Positions 1 to 8,600 of a stretch of DNA of 64,000 nt are shown here, in pieces; position 1 is the stretch's first letter; every line of letters begins with the position of its first letter. Under the pieces are notes generated by a model. The model saw only the letters and a list, made by a program, of their open reading frames with translations. It had not been told where the DNA came from and ran no database searches. A program made the position numbers and the translations under genes. Location of the stretch: positions 241,641-305,640 of the forward strand of contig PCTW01000061.1 in the NCBI GenBank assembly GCA_002786715.1. Reading direction: 5' to 3'. The stretch comes from Bdellovibrio sp. CG22_combo_CG10-13_8_21_14_all_39_27. GTDB lineage: Bacteria > Bdellovibrionota > Bacteriovoracia > Bacteriovoracales > Bacteriovoracaceae.

Positions 1-1005
1 AAATTCATCAATCAGTTTAAAGATGTGTTGATTTTCTACAGTTAAAATAAGCCCACGTTTTTGACATGCTGTTTTGTCAGCTTCAAGTTTAAGAAAGTGA
101 TAACCACAAGCTGATTCAACTGGAGCAACGGCTGCGGCAGTGACGGGATTTGAAAGACAAAGTCCTGATGATGCTTTTACTCCAGCCATTTGTGCTTCGA
201 GTTGAATCCCTTTTTCGATTGAATCAATTGGTGCCGTTTCCCAAAATGTATTCATTTCCGTTAACTTCGCCAAGCCTTCCCCGAGTGAAACTTTACACTT
301 TTCAACTTCAGCAATGCAAACTCCGGCTCCTAAAGTCGTTCCAGCGCATAAGGTTTCAGCAGAAGAGAGCCCTGCGATAGCAGTACTGAAGCCTGAAACG
401 CACTGACTTGATGAAATTTTTTCTTCTGTAGATTTTAAAAAGGCCCATCCGGCAGCAGCGGTCAATCCTGCGGCTGCGGCCATTTGTATATCGCGCTTAA
501 CTTTTGCCGTTTTCTCCATATTTTCGTAAGCATTTCGTTGGGCCATAAGAGAGGCGAACTGAGCATCGTTTTTTTCTTTTTCTTTTTTGTAATCGACTTC
601 AATTCGCTCTTTGATATTGCGATTTTTAATAGATGAATAAACTTCTCCGGCCATATAAACAACAGAAGAAGCGCCTGCGATCATAACGTCCGCAGGAGTT
701 GGCTTACAAGCAGTTAATAAAGATGATCCAATCCAGCCAATCGCCACAGCATTAAGTAAGGCGTGCCATTCTTGGAATTTAATTTTATCTAAACCAAGGG
801 CATCGTGAACGTCGCCTAGGTTCTCTTTGTCTGATTTTGCAGTCTGAACCTTTTTAATCTCGTTATATTCAGTTTGCTTCTTCTCTGGTTCTTCATGAGT
901 AACATTTTTATCTGATTCGGAAACAGGTATTTCCTCAGTTGCGAAAGTGAATCCTCCAAACCAAAGAGAAGTCACTAGGACGATGTTAAATAATCGCTTA
1001 AACAT
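1..1005 (-). CDS. exported protein of unknown function, C-terminus cut by window edge
   Basis: The frame stays open from an ATG at 1005 to the left window edge, so 335 residues are visible and the C-terminus is missing. The first ~22 residues are a typical signal peptide (MFKRLFNIVLVTSLWFGGFTF). A Lys/Glu-rich stretch follows, then two hydrophobic segments near residues 85-120 and 185-205, separated by a charged, probably coiled-coil region. The last ~130 residues hold several Cys, suggesting periplasmic disulfides. I do not recognise the family. It is divergent from the exported-protein cluster that starts at 1284. Confidence 0.75.
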   Translation of the reverse strand, partial: MFKRLFNIVLVTSLWFGGFTFATEEIPVSESDKNVTHEEPEKKQTEYNEIKKVQTAKSDKENLGDVHDALGLDKIKFQEWHALLNAVAIGWIGSSLLTACKPTPADVMIAGASSVVYMAGEVYSSIKNRNIKERIEVDYKKEKEKNDAQFASLMAQRNAYENMEKTAKVKRDIQMAAAAGLTAAAGWAFLKSTEEKISSSQCVSGFSTAIAGLSSAETLCAGTTLGAGVCIAEVEKCKVSLGEGLAKLTEMNTFWETAPIDSIEKGIQLEAQMAGVKASSGLCLSNPVTAAAVAPVESACGYHFLKLEADKTACQKRGLILTVENQHIFKLIDEF

Positions 1006-1283
1006 ATAAATCCTTGGAAATCACATTTCTCAATATTATATGTTCATCGGTCTTTTCTAATTCAATTTTATCCATTTTCAATAGGTTAAGAAGAATTTAA
1101 CCCTACAGGGGTGGCAATTAATTGAGTAAGGATTGAGTCAATCACTAGTGTTAGAAAATCGCAATTGTACAAATTCCAACCTTTCATTTGATCGTTTGTC
1201 TTAATTTTGATGTTTTCGGACAACTGCAGGTTTCTGGATAGGAGAAAGTCCTTTCTTGTTCATAATCTCAAAAAGGAGCACTT
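1006..1283. promoter_or_regulatory. divergent intergenic region
   Basis: These 278 bases separate two divergently transcribed genes for exported proteins, so promoters in both directions must lie here. I see AT-rich stretches but no box I would assign with confidence. A strong Shine-Dalgarno (AAAAGGAGCACTT) precedes the ATG at 1284. Confidence 0.4.
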
Positions 1284-2294
1284 ATGAAAAACCTTCTACT
1301 CGTAACTTTGATTTTGTCTTTCCCCGCGTTTGCTGAATCTAGTTTAGAAGAGATTCCAAAGCAATGGGATGAAATTCAAAGCAAAGTAAGCAAGGTTGGC
1401 GAAGTCCAGGGTGGGCGTTGTCATCAAGTTGGCCAGGATCAAGGGGAGTCACTCGATAAAGGAATTGGACTTCAACAAAGGGCCCGCACGGGAGGAGTAC
1501 TTGACCAAGCAAGAGTTAAAGATAAATTGGTCATTGCCAGTATTCTAAATACTCAAGAAGCACGAGATGAATTTGTAAAGTACGCTTTAAGAGTTGGTGA
1601 GAAACAGGCAAATGAAGATTTGTATGCTCTTTATGATCTTTTGGTTAAGGGGCAATTGCAAAATAGTGAATTGGCAAAAATGGTGGAGCTCATAGGAGGA
1701 GCTGATAAAGTTCGTCAAGAGGTCCTACCTTTGCTTTTAAAAGATACAGCTTCAATATTTAAGCAAATGAATGCAAATTATGATGAAGCAGTCACGCAGA
1801 AAGTGGATCCTGTTACTACTACTTTATTCGTTATAACTGTGACTTCAAAAATTGCTTCTGCAACGAAAGATGTTTTAAAGCATGAATATGAGTCTTCACT
1901 TGAAGAGGCGATAAGAACAAATAACCTTGAGAAGCTCAACCATGCACGTAAAGTTGGTAAGCTTTATCTTGTCTCAAGTGCATTATCGATAGGTATAAAG
2001 AGTATTGATATCATTGGAGGAATTCGCAGCTTGGGTGAACTTATTGTGGAAGCAATTAGAGGCGCCTTTACTGGAGGTTTGAGTATGCCGATGTCACAGA
2101 CTCAGCAAGATAAAGTGATAGCTGAAGCTGAAGAAAAAATTCAAGCTGAACTTAAGCGTGAGCGCGATGCTAACTATCAACGTGAAATGGCCGAAGCACA
2201 AAGAGCACAAGAGCGAGAAATTGGTCGCCATATGGAGCATCCTGAGACGTATCGTGACTATAATCCTGGTTCAGAGACTGGAAGAACTTGTTAG
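1284..2294 (+). CDS. exported coiled-coil protein of unknown function
   Basis: 336 residues with a clear signal peptide (MKNLLLVTLILSFPAFA, cut before ESS). The body is largely helical. A hydrophobic, Gly-rich segment lies near residues 225-265, and a charged coiled-coil tail rich in Glu, Arg and Gln lies near 270-315. The Shine-Dalgarno is AAAAGGAGC. The stop is followed within 16 bases by the first copy of the palindromic repeat found in the immunity array about 10 kb downstream. Family not recognised. Confidence 0.75.
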   Translation: MKNLLLVTLILSFPAFAESSLEEIPKQWDEIQSKVSKVGEVQGGRCHQVGQDQGESLDKGIGLQQRARTGGVLDQARVKDKLVIASILNTQEARDEFVKYALRVGEKQANEDLYALYDLLVKGQLQNSELAKMVELIGGADKVRQEVLPLLLKDTASIFKQMNANYDEAVTQKVDPVTTTLFVITVTSKIASATKDVLKHEYESSLEEAIRTNNLEKLNHARKVGKLYLVSSALSIGIKSIDIIGGIRSLGELIVEAIRGAFTGGLSMPMSQTQQDKVIAEAEEKIQAELKRERDANYQREMAEAQRAQEREIGRHMEHPETYRDYNPGSETGRTC

Positions 2295-2309
2295 TCGCAT
2301 AAGGAACCC

Positions 2310-2354
2310 TCCTGGATCAAATCGTTGAAAAAGTGTTTAAACTAACTCATCCAG
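2310..2354. repeat. palindromic cassette-boundary repeat, copy A (diverged)
   Basis: The left arm TCCTGGATCAAATCGTTGAA and centre GTGTTTAAAC match copies B-D at 12972, 13423 and 13899. The right arm is degenerate (CTAACTCATCCAG instead of GAATTCATCCAGGA). It sits 15 bases after the stop at 2294, isolated from the main array by 10.6 kb. No cassette gene starts directly after it, so it looks like a relic. Confidence 0.8.
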
Positions 2355-2514
2355 TAGGCTTCAACGTAAGTTATTAATTTAATGGAACTTAAAAATTCTA
2401 TTTAAATCAGAAAACACCATTTTTTTTACAGTGTATGTAGTAAGTTCAATTTATAGATAGATGCTTGAAATTCGAGTCATTTTTAGGCATAAAGGACGTG
2501 CTGTGGAGGCTTTT

Positions 2515-3246
2515 ATGAAACTCGCCCTATTATTTTCTATTCTCTTTTCAATTTCAGCATTTGGAGCAGGGAGATGTCCGACATGGGATGAAGGCGTTGC
2601 AATGGCAAAATTGGAAAGAGCATATGATTTCAAAGCACTAAAGAAAAGTTTTTTAAGGCTAAATCTCAATGTTGATTTGTGTGAAAAATACGGAACAAGT
2701 CTCGGTTGGGCAACTCAAATCTACGGCAAAATGTGGGACGAAGACAGACTTGATGAACTCAAAGACTATATTGATTTTCTATTAAAAAATGGTGCTAATC
2801 CCAATATCCCATTGGCAAAAGAAAGCGAGAGACCGATCGATGAACTCACGAATGTTTGTGCGACTGATACGGTCTATAAACTCATCGCCTATGGAGCAGA
2901 GTTTAAAAAGCCATATTTTAAAGCACCATTTTTAACATACACAATCCTTAAGCATACTCAGCACTGTGCAGAGTTGGCGGATTTTTTTATTAATAAACAA
3001 AACATGCCTGTCATCGAGCAAGATGCATGCCTTGCCTTTAGATATTCAAAAAAGGAATGGAATGCTCAATATGATCGCGATCTGCGTGAAGCTGGATTTA
3101 GTGGTCAAGCTTTGCCTGTATTCATCAAAAAGATTAAAGAGCAGTACGGTTGGGACGTGCCCTTAAATAACAGTACTTATGGACCAGACCTTGATAAATA
3201 CTGCGATGAACTTCGCGAGCGAGATATGCCAGCTCCAAGAAACTAA
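2515..3246 (+). CDS. exported ankyrin-like protein
   Basis: 243 residues from the ATG at 2515, chosen because GTGGAGG lies 6 bases upstream and a signal peptide follows at once (MKLALLFSILFSISAFGA). The segment around IDFLLKNGANPNIPL has the loop signature of an ankyrin repeat (LLxxGAxPN), and YKLIAYGAEF resembles a second one, so the protein is probably a short helical-repeat scaffold in the periplasm. Several Cys may form disulfides. Partner and function are unknown. Confidence 0.7.
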   Translation: MKLALLFSILFSISAFGAGRCPTWDEGVAMAKLERAYDFKALKKSFLRLNLNVDLCEKYGTSLGWATQIYGKMWDEDRLDELKDYIDFLLKNGANPNIPLAKESERPIDELTNVCATDTVYKLIAYGAEFKKPYFKAPFLTYTILKHTQHCAELADFFINKQNMPVIEQDACLAFRYSKKEWNAQYDRDLREAGFSGQALPVFIKKIKEQYGWDVPLNNSTYGPDLDKYCDELRERDMPAPRN

Positions 3247-3369
3247 ATTCAATAGTTTGTCTTAATTGCCAACTAATCGGGTAGGTTGAACTGGTTAAAA
3301 TAAATTTAACCCCTTAAATTTACGTGAAGCACTTAATTTAAATCCTTAATATGACGATAATAGTCAGAC

Positions 3370-6300
3370 ATGATTGTCGGATTTATTTTTCTTATTCAAG
3401 TTGTTTTCGCAGACGATCTCGTTTGCCCTGCTCATATTCAGGGAAAGAGTGGCGGTAATTTATCAATAATCACAAAAGACTTTGGACCGTTTGATTCAAA
3501 GAAATGTCTTTTGGAGCAAGTGGGCGAACCTCAAAACTGCAAGTGTGAAGGACAAGAAAAAGTTTTTGCAGAAAGCTCTCTTATTGATGCTGATAATCTC
3601 TATAAGCAAGCGATTGAAGAAGCGACAGAAGACGCCTATATAAAATCATATCAAAGTGCGATTAAGAGAATTTTTCAGGGGGCACTTGCAGCAGATGTTT
3701 ACCTCAAAGATAAGAAACTCAAGGAAGAAGATTTAATCCGATTAAATAGCTGTCGTCCCAATGCTGTTTTTGAAACAATTAAAGAATTAGAAAGCGACTT
3801 CTCGTGCGGAAACAATCCAATCTTCAAACGGCGTCTTGCTAAGTTTGTGGGTTCGAGAAAGATGAATCTCATCGAGGCAGAAGCTGATAAGAAAGATCTC
3901 GCAAAAAAGAGTATTAATGAAATTATTGAAAGTGGTAAAAACGCCTTTTATGGGCAGATTATTGCCGTAGCTCAAAACGTACCGACAGATCCTAAATACT
4001 GCGTTCCCTATAAGGCCTATCTTGAATTTACGAAAGGCGATTCTCCTGCGGGTGAGAGTTGGCAAGATTTAACTCATCCTACCAATCAGAGTGACTACGA
4101 AGCGCCAGAGGGTTTTCCCTTTAAAGGTTCACTCTACCAAATGGATCTCTATAATTCAGAAGATCAAATCATTAAGGACTACTTATCAAAAGGCGACGCC
4201 CCTAGTGATGATTTTGGATTCATGAAAGGGATGGATTTTGACGAACCCAAGGCTGATCCAAAAGAATTAATAGATAATCAGATTAAGCGCGAAATGAGAC
4301 GAATCAGGGCCATTGAGAGGCATCCGTTTTTGGCGACGATTCTCAGTGAGTCAAAATTAAAAGAAGAATATGAAAAGTTTGTAGGCAATGAGGATACCGA
4401 AATTGCAAGCGAAAATGGAATCATTAAAGATACAGCCTTTATGAAAAAAATCATGGAAGTTCAGAATGATAATTGTAAAAAAACATTGCACCCAACCCTC
4501 ATTAGAAAACTTCTCTGTGATGAACTCCCAAAACCGTCAAAAGAAGTTTATGCGGCCAAGATTTTACCTTCGCTTTATCGGGATCGAGAAAACTATCCAT
4601 TACCGGGCCTGAGTTATGCCTTGGTTAAAAAATACAATGATAATTACTGCCCAAGAAAACCTTCCAGACCAGGCGCACCAATTAAAACTAATACGGATGA
4701 AGAAAATCAAATTGAAAAAGTTCTCTCTCCACTCACTAGTGAAATGAGTGGTCTGGAACTTATTGACTCGCCGTTTGCCAATGAGAGTGGATATGCAAAA
4801 TTCAATGAGAAGATGTGTTCGAGCATGAAAAAATGTGGAAAAAGTGGCAAATGTGACAGCGGTGAGTTTTGGGGAGAGGATTTAGCATCACAATTTCTAG
4901 ATAAGATTTCAAAAGAGAAGTTGGAAGAATTGGCCAAAGAGAGAGGAATAGATTTAGAGACTCTCAAAAAACAGTTAGTAGAAGCTCTGAATAAATCACT
5001 AAAGTCTAGAATCGATGACGATGAAGATGAGCTTTTGGCCGAAGTGAAAGACCTTGTTGAAGAAGAGGACGAAGACCTCGTTGAACAGGTTGATACTTTT
5101 GTAAGGTATAATCAGCGACAAAATATGAAATTTCCAAAAGAATCTGTCGCGACAATATTGGCAACTTGTAAGGATGGAGACAAATGTAATGACCCAAATT
5201 ATTGGGGGGATCGAACCGGAAGAGAAATATTTCAAAAACTATCTGATCAAGACAAATCATATCTCGCTAAGCAATTTAACATTCCACCGGAAAAACTTGA
5301 AGCGGAACTTGTTAAAAGTATGCAGGGCAAATTCAGTAGCGTTGTTGTGGGTAAGGTGTCGATAAGCGACAGTATTAGCGATTTAGGACTTCAAGCTTTG
5401 GGAGCACTAGAGGTTCGAGATGAAAAAGCAACTCAAGATATTCGCGATCTTTTGACTCACGCTCAAGATAAAACATCACAAGGTCTAAAGATAACGGACA
5501 TACCTCAAAGAGATCCCGAAAGAGATACAGTATCTCTGACAGGATTTCTTATTCCCGAATCTGATAAAACTGAAGGGCGTTCTATTAATCTCGATTATGC
5601 AATTAATGGTGACAAAAAAGATCAAACTGCGCTCGAAGAGTTAGCGCCTATACTTGCTGAAAGAGATCGTAATCCAATTGGTGTAAGTTCTTCAATTGAA
5701 CTCCCGTATCGAAGACGAATTGAACCAGCTCCAAACGTTGAGCCGAATACTATTCCTGTGCCACAAAATGAATCTGTTCCTGCGCCTAAAGTGAATGAGC
5801 TTGCAGCTAATCAAAGAAGTATTGAGAGAGGCTCAAAAAATTCTTCAGAGTCGAGTTCAGAATATATAAGTACCACTAAGAATACAATTGCCGTGGAAGT
5901 TGATACTAGACCAATTAAAACGACTTCGCAGATTAAACCGGAGACTGAACCTGAAACGATTAAACCAGCGTCTACTGCGAATTCAGATCTTAATGACTCT
6001 ATTTCACGCGCACAGAAAGCTTTGAAAGATTATGAACGACTCAAAAATCAAGCACCCAAAGATGATCCGATGGCCCAAGCTGAAGTTGATCGCTTAAGAC
6101 GAGAACTTGATAGTGCTCGCCAAAATATCGAAGATACAAAACGCGCTATAAGTGATGTTCGCAATTCTAGAAATCGCGCTCCTTCTAGCTCTTATGATTA
6201 CGGTAGTCCATTCGGAGGAGCTTCAAGTGGATCAGGTGGAGCTCGGACCCTTGCTGATCCGTATGATCCTGTCAGTATTCCCACGGCCCAAGCAAGCATT

Positions 6301-6969
6301 TCAGCACCTGAGAAAGAAGGGGGCATCACTTCTGGTTCTGTTGGCAAATCAGGCGGACTAAGTTCAGATGAATCTTCAGGTTCAGTTGCACCCAAGGGAA
6401 GCTTAACTCCAAGTCAGGCCCTTTCATCTTTGCAAGGCAAGGGAGTTGTTGGTGGGAAACAAGGCTTACTGGCCTATATGTTTGAAGACGTTATTTCACA
6501 TCGATTATTAATGGGGCCTCCTGAAGATGTTTTGAATATGATAAAGATTTTGGGTCTTGAAGGGATGAATTTTAAGACGGTAGAAGCCTTAAGAGATCAA
6601 ACTGGAGATATCAAATATTTGGTGAGATTCTTTTCGTTAGAATCAGCTGATGCTGATGGAGTAATTAAAGGGACTTCTTCAAATCCTTTAAAAATGTGTA
6701 AAAAGCCATTTGATGATGCCAAAGAGCGAATGAAAGCTTTTGAGCAAATCCAAAGTTATCGTGAAAAATCACAAGATATGTTTCTCACTCTCGTCGCAAA
6801 AAATATGTGCATCGAAAAAGAAGTGATGATTGGTTATGATGAGTATCAAGCTCTTGCAAGCCACTTATTAGATCAAGATAAAATGCGCCAGAGAGTTTAT
6901 GCAATTGCAAAATTTCGTTCAAAGCATAATGGTAAAGTAAAAAGAGGGATTGCCAGTGAAGCGGAATAG
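3370..6969 (+). CDS. large exported protein with internal duplication
   Basis: 1199 residues with an N-terminal signal peptide (MIVGFIFLIQVVFA). Two related blocks, near residues 485-550 and 595-660, share the pattern C-x2-G-x2-C ... WG ... K/DxS/L ... LA ... I ... LxxxLV, so part of the protein arose by duplication. An acidic stretch (DDDEDELL, EEEDEDL) lies between them. Residues ~780-920 are low-complexity (Pro/Asn/Glu/Thr), followed by a coiled coil and a Ser/Gly-rich linker. A compact folded segment of ~170 residues ends the protein. Its last 14 bases overlap the next gene, so it probably heads an operon with the protease and the toxin. No known family recognised. Confidence 0.75.
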   Translation: MIVGFIFLIQVVFADDLVCPAHIQGKSGGNLSIITKDFGPFDSKKCLLEQVGEPQNCKCEGQEKVFAESSLIDADNLYKQAIEEATEDAYIKSYQSAIKRIFQGALAADVYLKDKKLKEEDLIRLNSCRPNAVFETIKELESDFSCGNNPIFKRRLAKFVGSRKMNLIEAEADKKDLAKKSINEIIESGKNAFYGQIIAVAQNVPTDPKYCVPYKAYLEFTKGDSPAGESWQDLTHPTNQSDYEAPEGFPFKGSLYQMDLYNSEDQIIKDYLSKGDAPSDDFGFMKGMDFDEPKADPKELIDNQIKREMRRIRAIERHPFLATILSESKLKEEYEKFVGNEDTEIASENGIIKDTAFMKKIMEVQNDNCKKTLHPTLIRKLLCDELPKPSKEVYAAKILPSLYRDRENYPLPGLSYALVKKYNDNYCPRKPSRPGAPIKTNTDEENQIEKVLSPLTSEMSGLELIDSPFANESGYAKFNEKMCSSMKKCGKSGKCDSGEFWGEDLASQFLDKISKEKLEELAKERGIDLETLKKQLVEALNKSLKSRIDDDEDELLAEVKDLVEEEDEDLVEQVDTFVRYNQRQNMKFPKESVATILATCKDGDKCNDPNYWGDRTGREIFQKLSDQDKSYLAKQFNIPPEKLEAELVKSMQGKFSSVVVGKVSISDSISDLGLQALGALEVRDEKATQDIRDLLTHAQDKTSQGLKITDIPQRDPERDTVSLTGFLIPESDKTEGRSINLDYAINGDKKDQTALEELAPILAERDRNPIGVSSSIELPYRRRIEPAPNVEPNTIPVPQNESVPAPKVNELAANQRSIERGSKNSSESSSEYISTTKNTIAVEVDTRPIKTTSQIKPETEPETIKPASTANSDLNDSISRAQKALKDYERLKNQAPKDDPMAQAEVDRLRRELDSARQNIEDTKRAISDVRNSRNRAPSSSYDYGSPFGGASSGSGGARTLADPYDPVSIPTAQASISAPEKEGGITSGSVGKSGGLSSDESSGSVAPKGSLTPSQALSSLQGKGVVGGKQGLLAYMFEDVISHRLLMGPPEDVLNMIKILGLEGMNFKTVEALRDQTGDIKYLVRFFSLESADADGVIKGTSSNPLKMCKKPFDDAKERMKAFEQIQSYREKSQDMFLTLVAKNMCIEKEVMIGYDEYQALASHLLDQDKMRQRVYAIAKFRSKHNGKVKRGIASEAE

Positions 6970-7777
6970 ATCTCTCTTCATATTAATCTTTTTGATTGCG
7001 AGCTCTTTGTGGGCCCAAGATAAAATGCCGTCTTATGGTGACGAAAAAGCGATTATCGCTTCTAAGAAGAAGGCCGTGGTCAAAATTGAAAGCTTAATGA
7101 TTGATGGCAATGAAGAAGTAGGCTCTGGGTCCTATATTGGCAATGGTATTATCGTGACTAATTTTCACGTCATGAAGCCCTATCTTGAAGGCAAAGTAAA
7201 GAGTTTGAGAATTCTTGATTGGCGCGGTGGAGCTGCAACAAAGGTGTCCATAGGTGTTTGTGGCGGTGAAAATCAGGACGTAGATCTGTGTTCTTTAAAA
7301 GTCGAAGGCCTAGATTTGCATTATCCATTCAAGCTTATGAGTAAAGTATTTAAATCTAATTATACGGTGAATGGGTACGGATATTGTGCAAATGGGGGCC
7401 CGCTGAGAGCGTTTAATGGGCCTATTTTGGAGTATATCGATGGAGTTGGGCAACATATGGGGGCTTATAGCAAGAAGCTAGATAAGAACTCCAAGGCCTA
7501 TAAGATTGGTGTTGCTAATTGCAAGGGAAGCTCTGGTGGTCCCATCTTTGATCCAGTATCTGGAGAGTTGATTGCCGTTTTTACCAGATATTATTTTGAT
7601 AAAACGTCTGAACAGAAAAGTTTTGAAGAAGTGAAGAAGACGGCAGACTTTATTGCAAATTCATCGCTTCAAATCTTAGAGCTTTTTAAAGATAATTCCA
7701 ATTTTAGAGAAATATCCAGTGAGAAAATCAATAAAGAAAGGAAATTGGCAAGCCCGTATGAAGTTATACCTCGTTAG
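6956..7777 (+). CDS. exported trypsin-like serine protease
   Basis: 273 residues, starting with GTG at 6956. AGAGGGA lies six bases before this GTG, whereas the in-frame TTG at 6950 would leave no spacing. The signal peptide is MKRNRSLFILIFLIASSLWAQ. A chymotrypsin-fold triad can be read: His in IVTNFHVM (about residue 70), Asp in QDVDLCSL (~109), Ser in CKGSSGGPIF (~191). This matches S1/S46-like secreted peptidases. It overlaps the upstream 1199-residue gene by 14 bases and the downstream gene by 20, so all are probably co-transcribed. A role in maturing or releasing the neighbouring large exported proteins is inference. Confidence 0.85.
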   Translation: MKRNRSLFILIFLIASSLWAQDKMPSYGDEKAIIASKKKAVVKIESLMIDGNEEVGSGSYIGNGIIVTNFHVMKPYLEGKVKSLRILDWRGGAATKVSIGVCGGENQDVDLCSLKVEGLDLHYPFKLMSKVFKSNYTVNGYGYCANGGPLRAFNGPILEYIDGVGQHMGAYSKKLDKNSKAYKIGVANCKGSSGGPIFDPVSGELIAVFTRYYFDKTSEQKSFEEVKKTADFIANSSLQILELFKDNSNFREISSEKINKERKLASPYEVIPR

Positions 7778-8552
7778 TCTATTAAGCATTTTTAGTTTTT
7801 CGCTTTTGGCCCAAGATGTTGACTATTACTACAAGTCAGACAAGGCCAAGATGAGTATTAGTGAAACAAGCATCAATGTTGAGGCTATGTATGACTGTGC
7901 CGTTCAAATGGGACGCCGATTTACCAATAATAAATACCTCGTCAACAGTTTTGGACTAAGCTCAGTCAATGGCATCGTCTATTTTCAAGGAGCCTCAGGA
8001 TCAGAGAATGGGATTTATTTTGTACGAGAAGGTCAAATGTACTTCGTGGCCTATTCGTCCCAAGCTGAAGGCGAAATCAGAGTGTTTGAAGAAAATGATC
8101 CCGTTTCCATTGGCATAAGAAAGACTGGCACTGGTCATACAGTAGGTACAAAGAAATCTTTTGAAAATGGTGGCCTAAGGTATCCAACATCGAGATATGT
8201 CTCGAAACCAAAAAAAGTAGAAGCTGGGGGCCAGTTTGTTACTTCATTTGCATCTGGTCTTGATAATTGCCTCGATCAATTTTGTCCCATGTTCACAAGT
8301 CGAAAGAAAAAATTTGAAGATGAATCCTTCGCAGAAGGTGAGGGTATGCAGTTTATGGATATGAACGAGTATTCAGCACTCCAAACTTGTCGCCATGTTT
8401 TGAAGTCCATGGGGCAAACAACTCTTGCTTCAAAGGTCGAAGGGCTTATTAAAAATTGCCTTGGTGCAGAACTTGATCCTAAGAAGGGAATGATTGATGA
8501 AAAATCAAATACAAAACCAACTAAAACTCAGGATGAAGGCATAACAAAGTAA
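7758..8552 (+). CDS. exported protein of unknown function in toxin operon
   Basis: 264 residues from the ATG at 7758, picked because a signal peptide begins there (MKLYLVSLLSIFSFSLLAQ). The start lies inside the end of the protease gene, and a weak AAAGGAAA lies about 15 bases upstream. The mature part has four or five Cys and alternates beta-like and helical segments. It is followed after 48 bases by the toxin-like gene. Not recognised. Confidence 0.7.
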   Translation: MKLYLVSLLSIFSFSLLAQDVDYYYKSDKAKMSISETSINVEAMYDCAVQMGRRFTNNKYLVNSFGLSSVNGIVYFQGASGSENGIYFVREGQMYFVAYSSQAEGEIRVFEENDPVSIGIRKTGTGHTVGTKKSFENGGLRYPTSRYVSKPKKVEAGGQFVTSFASGLDNCLDQFCPMFTSRKKKFEDESFAEGEGMQFMDMNEYSALQTCRHVLKSMGQTTLASKVEGLIKNCLGAELDPKKGMIDEKSNTKPTKTQDEGITK

Positions 8553-8600
8553 AGAAAATTAACCTTTAGCCACCATTTAAACTTGTCGATACTATAGTCT

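Noticed and set aside
150-662. Short frames inside the left edge
   Set aside because: Shadows of the minus-strand gene that is open from 1005 to the window edge.
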